In this document: positions 1 through 11,085 of the stretch, one piece after another
Layout: every line of letters starts with the position of its first letter
Numbering within the stretch: the first letter of the stretch is position 1
From: Acanthochromis polyacanthus
Lineage: Eukaryota > Chordata > Actinopteri > Pomacentridae
Assembly (NCBI RefSeq): GCF_021347895.1
Contig: NC_067121.1
Span: forward strand, 30,925,974 to 30,989,973
Direction of reading: 5' to 3'
DNA: 64,000 nucleotides
Notes under the pieces: model-generated
What the model was told of the DNA's origin: nothing
The model's database searches: none
What the model saw: the letters and a program-made list of their open reading frames with translations, nothing else
Position numbers and translations under genes: made by a program

Positions 1-130
1 CATAGAAGATCACACGCAATATCAAGCCGTTCCTCCAGCCATCTGGCATCTACATCCAAATTTAGCAGCGAGCCCAGCTCTTTTCCTCCTCTCCAAGTCC
101 ATAAGGGAGTTCTTGTTCCAGGAAAAGCTG
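1..130 (+). CDS. mfsd8l: Probable serine-rich loop exon of mfsd8l (5' cut by window)
   Basis: Frame 1 is open from the first base and rich in serine (SSRSSSHLASTSKFSSEPSS). A donor GTATCA after base 130 leaves phase 1, exactly what the next exon needs: G plus AG makes the Glu before FLREEVVV. MFS transporters have a long cytosolic loop between TM6 and TM7, where such a segment would fall. Evidence is phase, position and composition only; no strong sequence match is recognised. Confidence 0.4.
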
Positions 131-3100
131 GTATCAGAATTTGGAATTTATAAAAATATAGTTTTTTTCTTGTTTTATCATGTTTTGGACACAAGCAAAA
201 GGAAAAAAAAGCAGAATGCACAGTTATCTCTAGCAAAAGAAAGAGGCTGCTTATTGGACTCGAGGATCAGCATGTCCAAGCCGCCAGGATTCGTCACGCC
301 TGCCTTCTTCAATCTGAAGATCGCTTTCAGATAGTCCAAGTTTTCTTTTCTCTTTAAACTTCTTTATCTTGACCTTACTTTCCAATCGAAACTTTCAATT
401 TAATGATACCAGTCGAACTTGTTTCGCGATTCTCTCGTTGGGTTTTCTTCTATTTGGCAGCGCATGTATCTCATCGTCTTTTTCTCTTCTTGCAGAGTTC
501 CTGAGAGAAGAGGTGGTCGTTCTCCTCACGGCTCAGTTCATCACTCTCTTCAATCAGACAGCGTTGGAGGTGAGCGAGCTGAGATCCATCAGCCAGAGTT
601 TCCAAACATTTCTCACAATATCACACTATTTTACTTCATCCACGCTGAATCCAACCGAGGTTTGCCTGGAAGGACCTTCAGAAAATAGAAAGTATTGCTT
701 ATCGCTGAAGCAAAACTGATGTAACAAGTGCAAATAATCAGCCTCTGTGTGTGAAACAGAGAAAATGAAGAGGCCCTTCTTCGGTACTTACCTGGTTTAT
801 GTCATTTTTAGATCAAAACTGAATCACTCTTTTGATCTGGGTTGACTGAAGCTGCTTGTCTCAGCTCTAACAAGAATCTCTGACTTGCTGACCTTGTGGG
901 CATCTTTCTAAAAAAACATCCCGCAGACCATGGTGACTCCTCTGACGCAGCGCTACTTCGGTTTTGGCGAGCTGGGCAACAGTCTGATGTACAGCCTGTG
1001 TGGGGTGGAGGTCATCCTGGGCTTCTTCTTCGTGCGCTGGCTGAGCAGCAAGGTGGCGGACCGAGCCGTGCTGGCAGTGGGCCTGGTCATCTGCTGCACC
1101 GCCTGTATCTGGTGCCTCGTCTTCCTTTGCAACCCGCGAGGTGCTAACCTGCCAGGGAAAACACACAAACACACACATGCAAAAGGCGCACGCAGACTCA
1201 AAAATGTCTCGTTTTCCGAGCCAGACCCTCTCTGTGCGACCAGTGTTTGGTGTGTAGAGCACAGCGGAGCCATATTGGGTTACACACTGGCTGAATTGAA
1301 GGCGCTCTTGTAAATAATATCACTCAGGCTCTGGTAGTCCAGCAGGAGATCATACAGGCAAACCGGATCCTGTATGTTCATGTTGGCCTGCGTCTCTTGC
1401 GGCTCGTCACGTTTATCGCTGTGATTACAAGTGACAGGTGCTGGAGCTGGGTAGTGCCTGGGTACATATAAAAGGATTACACTAATCTAATTACACAAAA
1501 ACGCTATTTGTTAAAGCATAACCGACATTTGTTCACTATTTGTTACAGTTACAGCTAAAACGACCAAACAAAGACGTGAAACCTAAAAGACATACCTGAA
1601 AATGAGGATTTTTTTTAGACCACGAAGAAACACGCTTGATTGGTGAAATTTCATTTTGATCATAAGATTATAGAGTTTGAGCTCACGCGGGAACATCCAA
1701 CAGTTTGAGTGGGCACAAATTCACACAAACATGTGCATGATGCAAAGCAGCAGAGAACAAAAATCGAGTGGCTGCCAGCTTGGCAGTAGTTTCGTTTTCA
1801 GAGAGAGCTATCTCCGGTAGTGCCAGCCCATTTGTGGAAGAAACTTAAAAACCGATGGAAGAGGGGCTGGGCAACTGAAGTATGATCTGTCGCACTGTTT
1901 GAGTGTTTACCGCCACATACAAAGAAGAAAAAGCAACAAAATATTAACATTTAATCACGACGAGATCCACCGAATACATGCGTGCAGATAAGAGAGGGTT
2001 GCTGTGAGAGTACAGTAAATGTTTAATGATATATTTCTTGTGATTCGGGAGCAAACTATTGTAATTTGGTGATACCGTGATATTATCCTTCCACCCCTGC
2101 CAGGTGGTTATGGATGGGAGCTGTCGGCCTTCATCATCGGAGTGTTTCTGCAGCTGCTTGGGCTTCCCTTCGTGGCAGTGTCTCAGGTGTCTCTCTTCTC
2201 CAAAGTTACTGCTGAGAAAACACAAGGTTGGCTCGCTTTACCTTGGCACTGTTTGCACGGCTCGACACATTGAAACAACAGATTGTTGCTCAGTGTATGT
2301 AAAAAAAAAAAGTACACATACTGCGCTTTCAAGCCATATTGTAATCTTACTAGAAGAGAGAAAAAGCTTTTATTTATTTACTTCTTCTTTTTGTGTGTGT
2401 GTGTGTGATGCCTCACCAAAAGGATTCAGCCAAGGTGTCAGACGCTCAGTCGGGGGCCTGGCCACCATCTTGGGTCCTTTGTGGGCTGGAGGACTGACCA
2501 ATAATTTGTACATAATGCTGGGCATGATGCTCGCTCTCCTCGTGATGATCACAGTAAGTAGAGCAAGTAGCCTTAATTGACTGGCTGTACGATGAATTGA
2601 AGTTGATTTGGAAAATTAGCCTAGCTTAACTCAGCGTAGCATAAGCACTACCATTGTTATCACACTCATGTACAAAACCCACTGTGATAAACAATAGTTA
2701 GATGAGAATGTGAAGCTGCTGTCTAAGAGCTGGTTGGCTTGAAAACAGCCATCTTGCATTTTTAAGGACTCCAAAACAACAACCTAGACATAAACAACCA
2801 TTTTTAAGCCTCTGAAACCTTGAATTTAAATCTTAAGATAAGAAAACTGACACCACTGTCTCATCTGTATGATAAATGTGTGATAAATGTTACTGGTTAG
2901 CTTAGCATAAAGACTGAAAACAGGTGCAAACTGCTCTGTTTTGTGCCTACTATCATCTCTGAAGTACCTTATGTTCAATATTTACAAAAGTCATCAATTT
3001 AGCATAACAAAAAGCACAAATTGTTGCTTTTATATTTTATTTTTTAATACATTAAACAAAGCAGACATAAAACACTAAATTTAATGAGTTTCAGAAGGGT

Positions 3101-4671
3101 TGGTAGGAAGCTTTTTTGTCATTTTTAGTCTGGGTAGCTGTTAGACTTTTTCATTCTCGATGCTAAGCTAAGCAATGCATATTTACTACGTATAACATAC
3201 ATGAGTGTGGGGTCAGTCCTTGTCAATTAACTCTTGTTTTTCCCAAAATCTCAAGCTTACTTTAATGCTACCAGGGAGTCGGAGGTGACATAACATAATG
3301 GATTGTGTTTCTTTTTAAAAGTATCCAAAGCTGTGGCTTCAAGAACACTTTATTTTTTTTATTATTATTGTTATTATTTGTCGTCCACCCAAAGTGAAAA
3401 ACAGCCTCAGGGTGTTCTTGCCAGTAAAATCCTGAACTCAGCATGTCTGTGATAGCCTCTATTTATTACTTGGTGCTCTCGACTCTCTGAAGCATGTCAT
3501 GTTATAATGTTTAAAAATGTAAAAGCATCAATTTTGTATAAAAACAGCAATTGCTGTTTATACATGTTTATTGTACCTTGATTAAACAAGGCAGACATGA
3601 AATATTAATCAGTGAGTTTCCAGGATGCTGGTAGGATGATGATGTTTCTTGTACTTGTTACTTGTACTTGTCCATTCTTTATGCTAAGCTACGCTAAGCT
3701 AAGCTTGTTGGTGGCATATTTTCTGCACATACATGAGTGTGGTATAAAATTTCACAGTTAGCTCTTCTATTTCTCAGATTCTAAAGCTCTTAGTTCAATT
3801 TCAATGTAGTAAGAAGCTGGAGTTGTTTGACCTTCATCTCATTCTTTATGCTAAGCTAAATGGTTGCATTTATATAGCGCTTTTATCCAAAGCGCTTTAC
3901 ATGATACATCACATTCACCCATTCACACACTGATGGCGGGAGCTGCCATGCAAGGCGCTAACCACGACCCATCAGGAGCAATTAGGGGTTAGGTGTCTTG
4001 CTCAGAGACACCTCGACATGAGCACGACAGGCTGGGGGATCGAACCACAACCCTCCAGTTGCGAGATGACCACTCTGCCCACTGATCTATGCCACAAGCT
4101 AAGCTGTCAGCAAATTTACTGCACATACATAAGTGTGGTGTCAATCTTTCCATCTAGCACTTGTATTTCACAAAATCTCAAGCTCTTAGCTCAGTTTTAA
4201 TTTAAGAAAGTGGAGCTGTTTAACCTTCTTTCTATTCTTTATGCTAGGCTAAGCTAACCTAAGCAGTCAGCATATTTACTGCGCATACATGAGTGTGGTG
4301 TCAAATTTTCCATCTAGCTCTTCTGTTTCTCAAAATCTCAAGCTCTTAGTTCAATTTTAATGTTGTAGAAAGATGGAGTTGAAATATTGTAGTGGATAGT
4401 TTCTCAATTCTAAACTATCCAAAGCTGTGGCTTAAGAAAAACTTTTTTTCCTTCATCCACCTAGAGTGAAAAACAGCCACAGGGTGTTCTTGCCAGTAAA
4501 ATCCTTAACTCAGCATGTCTATGATAGCCTCTACTTATTACTCGGTGCTCTCTATTCTCTAAAGCCATATCACACTGTACATTTTCACAGGTTATGACGG
4601 CACTGTCCTACGACCGGCTGACTGAGTCCAGGGCAGTGCAGTGTGCGCACAGCTCTGACAGCGGAGGATAG
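1..4671 (+). CDS. mfsd8l: MFSD8-like major facilitator transporter, 3' exons (partial gene)
   Basis: This is the C-terminal half of a major facilitator superfamily membrane transporter. Coding segments are 496-569, 927-1140, 2104-2226, 2423-2553 and 4591-4671, with a probable extra exon at 1-130. All phases agree and give 206 residues plus stop (250 with the extra exon). Six hydrophobic segments are visible, corresponding to TM7-12, including FITLFNQTALETMVTPLT, LCGVEVILGFFFVRWLS, VLAVGLVICCTACIWCLVFL and YIMLGMMLALLVMITVMTAL. The ETMVTPLT motif and the GVEV and LSSKVADRAVL segments align with the same region of MFSD8 (CLN7: ETIITPLT, GVEA, LSKKIGERAIL). MFSD8 is a lysosomal membrane protein; the substrate of this paralogue cannot be read from sequence. 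The N-terminal half lies left of the window. The gene converges on ephb3. The family is secure; the exact paralogue (mfsd8l1 or mfsd8l2 type) is my inference. Confidence 0.8.
496..569 (+). CDS. mfsd8l: mfsd8l exon, start of TM7
   Basis: Acceptor tgcag at 491-495 follows a pyrimidine-rich stretch and donor gtgagc starts at 570. The exon encodes EFLREEVVVLLTAQFITLFN and continues QTALE. It starts with two bases of a split codon and ends in phase 0. Confidence 0.82.
927..1140 (+). CDS. mfsd8l: mfsd8l exon, TM8-TM9
   Basis: Acceptor cag ends at 926 and the donor GTGCTA follows 1140. It starts TMVTPLTQRYFGFGELGNSL and ends VFLCNPR plus one base. It carries the charged loop LSSKVADRAVL between two membrane segments, typical of MFS proteins. 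The interval includes phase-0 start and phase-1 end. Confidence 0.85.
2104..2226 (+). CDS. mfsd8l: mfsd8l exon, TM10
   Basis: Acceptor cag at 2101-2103. The exon reads GGYGWELSAFIIGVFLQLLG and then LPFVAVSQVSLFSKVTAEKTQ. The donor is the rather weak GTTGGC after 2226. Both ends are phase 1, compatible with both neighbours. Confidence 0.83.
2423..2553 (+). CDS. mfsd8l: mfsd8l exon, TM11 and start of TM12
   Basis: Acceptor aaaag ends at 2422, shortly after a GT dinucleotide run (about 2393-2408). It encodes GFSQGVRRSVGGLATILGPL and then WAGGLTNNLYIMLGMMLALL. The strong donor gtaagt begins at 2554. The RRSVGGLATILGP block matches the conserved ASGSGARILGP segment of MFSD8. Confidence 0.86.
2554..4590 (+). 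repeat. Worn tandem array in the last mfsd8l intron
   Basis: This 2.0-kb intron repeats several blocks. The motif cataca-gagtgtgg recurs near 3197, 3728, 4125 and 4285, each followed by a (t/c)tcaaaatctcaagctctta-like stretch and preceded by gctaagctaagc runs. With the SINE at 3860-4095 removed, the unit is about 155-160 bp. A longer block at 3321-3493 is repeated at 4415-4566. A single inverted relative lies near 38945-39060, so the unit is a dispersed fish repeat that has also expanded here. Confidence 0.7.
3860..4095 (-). mobile_element. tRNA-derived SINE
   Basis: Read on the minus strand, the 5' end looks tRNA-like: an A-box-like TAGATCAGTGGGCAGAG and a B-box-like GGTTCGATCCC. It continues into a tail with AGCGCTATATAAATGCA, a very common fish SINE ending. 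Possible target duplications AAGCTAA lie at 3853-3859 and 4096-4102, but they sit inside a gctaagctaa repeat and may be coincidental. It interrupts the tandem array of the intron, so it is younger than the array. Confidence 0.68.
4591..4671 (+). CDS. mfsd8l: mfsd8l terminal coding exon
   Basis: Acceptor ttttcacag ends at 4590. The exon reads VMTALSYDRLTESRAVQCAH followed by SSDSGG and TAG at 4669-4671. It ends the last membrane segment and gives a short polar tail. No dileucine or tyrosine lysosomal sorting motif is obvious in this tail. Confidence 0.82.
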   Translation, partial: VMTALSYDRLTESRAVQCAHSSDSGG

Positions 4672-4783
4672 AGCTGCAGTCTGTCTGAAGAGCAAGGCGA
4701 GGCTAAAGACGGACGGAGGGAATGCCCTTCACATCTGAGAGAATCAATACAAGTTTACTGCAGAGGAAAGGGTATGAGTGTGG

Positions 4784-4789
4784 AATAAA
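4784..4789 (+). promoter_or_regulatory. mfsd8l: Poly(A) signal of mfsd8l
   Basis: AATAAA lies 112 bases after the stop codon. It is the first canonical signal downstream and would give a short 3' UTR of about 130-140 bases. Confidence 0.6.
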
Positions 4790-4811
4790 AATGTTGAAAA
4801 CACTTGCTGGA

Positions 4812-7407
4812 CCTCAGAACCTGCCACAGAGGTGATCACACTTCACAGGTAAAGAAAAAAAAACTGTGTGTTTTTGGGCTCTGCAGCATCTCTTCTGCTT
4901 TCAGATGTTATTAGAATCTACTATGTAACTATTAGACTATTAATTATATTTTACACAAGGGGGCACCATTGCCCTCATGTTGAATATTCAGAGGCGTAAT
5001 TGAAGATGAAAGCTATTATTTTTAAACTGAACTATTTATATTCCCTGGTGTTGACGAAAAAATATGAGAGCAGGTTTTTCCGTGTGACCCGTGTACCGAA
5101 ATTTTGTTTCTTGTGCCTAGTCTGTCTTCCAGTAATAATTTAAAAAAAACTCTCTGAAAATGAAACAGTTGACACAATGAGTGCAGAAGTGAAGTTGTCA
5201 ACATCTTAGCAGCTCCATGTCAGTTGTAGCTGATAGAAGGGGAGGGTCAAAGAGAGAGAAGCTTTATAGATTTGTTGGTGTGTTTTTGGATTGTGTTGGA
5301 GTAAAACTAGACACTTAAATATAATCCCAGACAAATCCAAAAGCCTTGGATGTAATTTAAAAAGTTGTTGTTATCTGAATCTGTTCCTCCGCAGCTTGTG
5401 CAAATGAGAAGCTCCTGAATTAAAAACCAAATTTAAAAAAGCACTTGTTAATTAGCCATCTCTATCTTTTTACTATGGGGGAAGACTTAAAGTTTAATTG
5501 CCTGTATTCATAATTCAAAATGTGGCAAGGTGTGTGTAGTGTACCGTCAGCTGTTCTTGCCTATATTCTCCTCTAGGATGTGCTGCATGCTACATGTCTG
5601 TGCATGAGAGGTGCTGGCTGAAAGCAACATCAAGGCATTGTTGATTCTCTTTGTACCATTGAACATGGGCTTGGCCGGTCTCTGTGTTTTTGCATAATTG
5701 CAGATAAGACTCAGTAACCTTTCCAGTTTTCTACACTCAGCATGTGATGTTTGGCTTTCTGGTGGCTTTTTGCCTGAAATGGAAATTCTAATCTCTGGGA
5801 CTCAAGGACATAATACATATAAGTACTTTCATGCCCTGATCAGCATATTCAGGTACTTGACATTTTAACGGAGATAACAGGGTGCAAGGAATCAGGTCAA
5901 GCCTGAATTTACTCTTTGAACTGGCTCGCTTTTTTTCCTGCATGATTCCCGGTGTCTTGTTTTTAAAGAAATTCCTTGACAACGAGCTAAATACACACAA
6001 CCACTGAGCAGTTTTTAAGGAAAACTTGGATTAAAAACTTGAGTATTTGCCTTAAGCATTAGATATTCATGGCTAAATACGAATCAATCAAAGGGAAATC
6101 AGGGGGAAACAGAACAAGTAACTATTGAATTAAAGTATAACACATTCCTCCTCTTGCACAAGTTCAGTTTGTGGACATTAACTGCACTCTTTCTCGGAGT
6201 TTTCTCAGGAGTTTTGTTGCTACTGCATTTTTCGCTCTGGTGTGACCTGGTGTTTATGGAAGCTAGTATAAGCTAGCTTTATGGAGTAGTTTTTGAGTAA
6301 ATATTGCTGCTGTCTACCGTCTTTCTGACATTTGTGCCTACAATTTTGCATGTAGCAGATGAAGATTTTAGCCACAAATACAACAAGAAGCAAACACGCT
6401 GCACTTTACAAGGCTACATATGTGCGATCAGGGAAAAAAAATAACATTATGTCTATTTTATTTGAGTTTTTCTTCAGCATGTTTGCCCTCATATGACTGT
6501 CTGATAACGGTATGGCAGTGAGGCATTCATTCACTCAAACCAAGGACATCACGAATACACGAACAGCAATCCATGATCCTGCTTTCATATACAAGACAGC
6601 GTGGACGAGCGCAGTCGGTTATCTTCCAATTCTGCCTCTGCAACAGCCTATAGAAGCAGCAACCAACCATCCCCCCCACTCCACAAAGACATAAATAGAA
6701 AAGTCAGAGGCCGTGGGCTTTTATGTTAAATATACCAAAGGAAGGCACGGATGCACAAGTTATGAAATTTTAAAGATACACAGAACAACCATTTGGTGCA
6801 GAAGCAAACAATTATTTCTACTATGAGCCGTGGATGAGAGTTTGTCGCTATGGAGATGGGATTTTGTGAGGAAGTGGGGGGAGAAAGTAAGAAGCCGAAG
6901 ATAAAATAACATTACGTAATTGAGAGAGTGGAAACCCAGGTTTTTTGCAGTGTGGAACAGATGAACGTGTAGTAGAGCTTCAGTGGAGGCATCTGCATAT
7001 TTTACTACTACGTGTCTATAAATGAGTCAGTGTGCTTTCTATATGCTGTAACTATTTTCATGACATGTCAGGGAAGAATAAGCCTGCTATGTGCGGTGTA
7101 AAAATATCTTGATGTAACCGTTGCTCAGTGTTTAGTGCTTTTTTTGTGTTACTGCTGTTCTACAATGAACTGAGCTGTTAAGAAACTACAGTTTAGGCTT
7201 TTATATCGAGTCGTATTGTTGCGAGAAATCGATTACACCAAGCATGGACTTTTTCTCTCTCTGCATGTCATTACATGAAATCTACTTGACCCCCTAGACA
7301 ATATATACACTATTGTTTAAAAGTTAATGTCACTTAGAAATGTCCTTATTTAAAAAAGAAAAGCAAATTTTGTCAATGAAGATAACATTAAATGACTCAG
7401 AAATACA
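4812..7407. other. Intergenic, no feature recognised
   Basis: AT-rich sequence with only short, unrelated open frames. I see no exon, RNA gene or clear repeat border here. Confidence 0.5.
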
Positions 7408-7415
7408 GTCTAGAC

Positions 7416-8289
7416 CAGGGGTGTCATTTTAGTTCAGGGGCCACATACATCTCAATTTGATCTAAAGTGGATCGCACCAGTAAAATCACAGCACAATAAC
7501 CTATAAATAACCACAACTCCAAGTTTTCCCTTTGGTTTCAGCGCAAAAATATACATTCTGAAAATGTTCACATAGGGATTAAGGAGCTATCTTTTTACGA
7601 ATTTTATAAACAAACTGACATTTGTTAAGAAAAACTAATTTAAATTTCAACAACTTTATTCCTCACTTTATCCTTTACACATCACAACTTCCAGATCACA
7701 GATTATCTACAAAAGAACAAAACATTTAGTCGCAGGTATCTGGAACAGAACGATGTAGTGTTTTACTTTAAAATAGACAAAAAGCAACACAAACAAGACA
7801 AAATATTGCAAAAATGAGACAAAAAACAACAAAGCCAGAAACAAAATGACAAAAAAATTAGACAAACGACACGACACAATAAAAAAGAGACACAAATGAC
7901 TAAAGCAAGAAACAAAATGACAAAAACGATTCCCAAAACAATGAATAAAGCAAAACACAAAATGACAAAAATGAGACAAAAACACAAGCTAGACAAAAAG
8001 GAAACGCAAAACGACAAAAACACGACACAAACGACGAAAGTCAGACAGAAAAAGACAATACAAAATATTACAAAAATGAGACGTAAAATGAGAAAAGAGC
8101 AATCTAGTATTTTGCTTTGTGATCAAAACAACTGGTCGTGGTCCAGGAGTTATTTTAAATTCATAGTTTTACAAATTGCAGTGAATGTCTTCTCTGTAAT
8201 TTTTACACTTTACAAAGTCATCCTGCGGGCCGGATTGGACTCTCTGGAGGGCCGATTTTGGACCGCGGGCCGCATGTTTGACACCCGTG
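7416..8289. mobile_element. Non-autonomous hAT-type element with 8-bp target duplication
   Basis: The ends are caggggtgtca on the left and tgacacccgtg on the right, imperfect inverted repeats. They are flanked by perfect 8-bp duplications GTCTAGAC at 7408-7415 and 8290-8297, the size made by hAT transposases. Subterminal blocks (ttcaggggccacatac; gcgggccggattgga) are those of a widespread fish element family. No transposase frame is present. The interior at about 7780-8095 is a nearly T-free, A-rich imperfect minisatellite. Confidence 0.82.
7780..8095. repeat. A-rich imperfect minisatellite inside the hAT-type element
   Basis: Variants of acaaaatgacaaaaa, gagacaaaaa and acgacaca recur many times. 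The plus strand is almost devoid of T, giving long low-complexity frames on both strands (Lys/Thr/Gln-rich on plus, Phe/Leu/Cys-rich on minus) that I do not regard as coding. Confidence 0.75.
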
Positions 8290-8472
8290 GTCTAGACATT
8301 GTTAATGTGGTAAATGACTATTCTAGCTGGAAAGGGCTGATTTTTAATGGAATATCTACACAGGAGTACAGAGGAACATTTCCAGCAACCATCACTCCTG
8401 TGTTCTAATGCTACATTGTGTTAGCTAATGGTGTTGAAAGGCTAATTGATGATTAGAAAACCCTTGTGCAGT

Positions 8473-9072
8473 TACACTCAACAAAAATATAAACGCAACA
8501 CTTTTGTTTTTGCTCCCATTTTTTATGAGATGAACTCAAAGATCTAAAACTTTTTCCACATACACAATATCACCATTTCTCTCAAATATTGTTCACAAAT
8601 CTGTCTAAATCTGTGATAGTGAGCACTTCTCCTTTGCTGAGATAATCCATCCCACCTCACAGGTGTGTCATATCAAGATGCTGATTAGACACCATGATTA
8701 GTGCACAGGTGTGCCTTAGACTGCCCACAATAAAAGGTCACTCTGAAAGGTGCAGTTTTGTTTTATTGGTGGGGGGGTCCACTCCTCTTCAATGGCTGTG
8801 CGAAGTTGCTGGATATTGGCAGGAACTGGTACACGCTGTCGTATACGCCGATCCAGAGCATTGTGGGCAGTCTAAGGCACACCTGTGAGGTGGGATGGAT
8901 TATCTCAGCAAAGGAGAAGTGCTCACTATCACAGATTTAGACAGATTTGTGAACAATGTTCGAGAGAAATGGTGATACTGTGCATGTGGAAAAAGTTTTA
9001 GATCTTTGAGTTCATCCCATAAAAGATGGGAGTAAAAACAAAAGTGGTGCGTTTATAATTTTGTTGAGTGTA
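8473..9072. mobile_element. Non-autonomous Tc1/mariner-type element with long inverted ends
   Basis: Starts TACACTCAACAAAA and ends TTTTGTTGAGTGTA, with TA at both edges as in Tc1/mariner insertion. The inverted ends are about 200 bp: the left runs to about 8735 (gtgccttagactgcccaca) and the right starts near 8860. They are close to identical apart from point changes and a gap of about 45 bp in the right arm. The centre, about 120 bp, has no transposase remnant that I can recognise. Confidence 0.85.
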
Positions 9073-9664
9073 CGTTAACTACATGAATAAAAATGTGAGC
9101 TTTCATTGAAAACATGAAATTGCCTGGGTGACCCCAAACTTTTGAATGGTGGTGTAAATATTTCATGAAATGTTCCTTCATAATGTTGCATTTTTTGGGT
9201 CAGTGCACACTTACAGAAAGCAGCGTCACATGTGGCAGGAAAAACTAGGACTGTTTAAAGCCTTTAAATCGAGATAACTTGTTGATTTAAAGGCTTGAAT
9301 CTCTTCACAGGCATAAATAATGTTTTTATTCATATGTTTCTAAAGCAGTTTTTTTCCCATTTGTTGTCTCAAGGCAACACTTTGGCTGCACTATTATACT
9401 CTCAATGGTGATGTATTAAAACGATGATAAAATCTACTAAATGTCTACTAATACTTACTGGCAATGATGGACACGTGTTAACTTAACGGTCTGCAGCAGT
9501 AAAAAGAACCTGACCTCCTGTTATGATCAGTTGTCTGGGAGTGTCTGTAAAGGAACTACACATTTTTTGTTATACATTTCTTTTTTGGGATTCTATTTTT
9601 GGCCATTTTTATGCTTTTGATTGCAGTGGAGAGTGGAGACGAAGGGAAAAAAGGGTGCGCAGCA

Positions 9665-9976
9665 AATGCACTGACTGTATATAAAGACAGATGAAGCCTT
9701 TGCGACGTCACCCACAGGTTTCTTGAAGAGCTGTTTTGAAGTGTGGTGGCATCCACTATCTAATATGATCTAAATGGCTGAGCTGAATAAAACTCCCCCC
9801 TCCCTGTACTGTTGTCATGAGCAAATGAGCTTATAGAGATCAAAACCTTTTTTTTTTTTTTTTTTTTTTTGCACCAGGCTGTAAACATGTTTATTTCTGC
9901 TGTAAAGCTCTGCATGTTAACATGTGGGTCTATGGGGATTTACTCACTTTTACAGGCCTGGAGGTTGCCGCTTTCG
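9665..9976. repeat. Dispersed fish repeat (composite copy)
   Basis: Begins with gactgtatataaagacaga and the block gacgtcacccacaggtttct, then a 24-base T run at 9848-9871, then caggctgtaaacatgtttat. Parts recur at 26640-27000, 34770-34945 and 36710-36990, so this is an interspersed family. Its transposon class is unclear to me. Confidence 0.6.
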
Positions 9977-9977
9977 C

Positions 9978-10068
9978 AAATGGTCCCCGTGGAATCGAAC
10001 CTGGGACTCGCTGGTTTAGGCACTTGCAGGCATGTAGTGTACGGCCCAAGCTATTAGATCACCCAGAA
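9978..10068 (-). repeat. tRNA-like sequence (SINE head or tRNA relic)
   Basis: On the minus strand a perfect B box GGTTCGATTCC (plus 9991-10001) sits about 50 bases after an A-box-like TGATCTAATAGCTTGGGC. The sequence ends CGGGGACCA. The two ends do not pair into an acceptor stem, so it is not a working tRNA gene. A tRNA-derived SINE head is the most likely reading. Confidence 0.5.
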
Positions 10069-10573
10069 TTATACATTTCTTAAACTAATAACCACCCAAG
10101 TTTGCCATAGATAAAAGGACAAGCAGTGTTTTACAGCCATATCGTATTTTTTATGTAAAGGGAGCATGCAGCAAAATGTAATCCAAAAAGAATGAGGTGA
10201 AAATATTAGCAGATATGCCATATGTGCAGACAGGTTGCAAATTAAACACAAAATCTGAAGCTTTGACCCCTACAGAGAGAAGATCCTGTGGCTCTGTTAT
10301 GGGGGTATTTTCTTGGCATGGATTGTCCCCTAAAATTAATACCGAGTTATTCTGAATGATCACATTTATCCTATAATGAGGCATTTCTTTCCCAATCAGA
10401 GTCACAATTTCTTTATTTATACAACATAAAGGGTCACTGAATGATTTGATAAGTATGAAAATGATCATATGTTGTAGCCTTAACAGTCAATGGATTTCAA
10501 CTCGAATAAACACATGTGAGATGATGCACTGACATGTTCGCCATCATCAAAACACCTAATGAGGGAATATATT

Positions 10574-11085
10574 TTAACAGTTGTGTTGTCCAGCGGGTCA
10601 AAATTGACCCGTTTTAAAGTTTGAAAATGTGGAAAAAAAATACATATTTTCACAGCGAAAACTTCTGATGTCCACATTTTCAACATTTTTGGGAAATCTA
10701 TGAACATTTTTTGGTGGAAAAAAGAAAATTTAAAATTCACAAAAAATCACCCAAAATCCAGCGAATTTTGCTGGATTTTGGTTGATTTTTTTGGTGAATG
10801 TTCTTAAAGAATATATTAGAAATTTTACTGATATATATGTAATCACTTTCGATATTTTTTGGATTTTTTGGAAGATTTTTACTCATTTTTTTGAAAATAT
10901 TTACAAGAATTTTCTTGACAATTTTTTTTTTCAAATAAAACTTTCAAGGAATTATTGGAATTTTCTTCCTGAAGGTTTTGCAAATTTTCAGAAATTTGGG
11001 GAATTTTTTGCTGAATTTTGGGATTTTTTCAGACAAGGAAACTATATTCTTTGGTGCCCATAAATGAGGACAACAGGCGGGTTAA
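10574..11085 (+). mobile_element. piggyBac-like MITE, copy 1
   Basis: Bounded by TTAA on both sides. The inverted ends match TTAACCC..TGTTGTCCT, and just inside the left end is GCGGGTCAAAATTGACCCG. The interior is very AT-rich with no transposase frame. A second copy in the opposite orientation lies at 17181-17720. TTAA targets are typical of piggyBac; assignment rests on that and the family resemblance. Confidence 0.75.

Noticed and set aside
7896..8408. 170-residue Lys/Thr-rich frame on the plus strand
   Set aside because: It lies in the T-free minisatellite of the hAT-type element; lack of T alone removes stop codons.
9978..10068. Functional tRNA gene on the minus strand
   Set aside because: The B box is perfect but the acceptor ends do not pair and no convincing anticodon arm forms.
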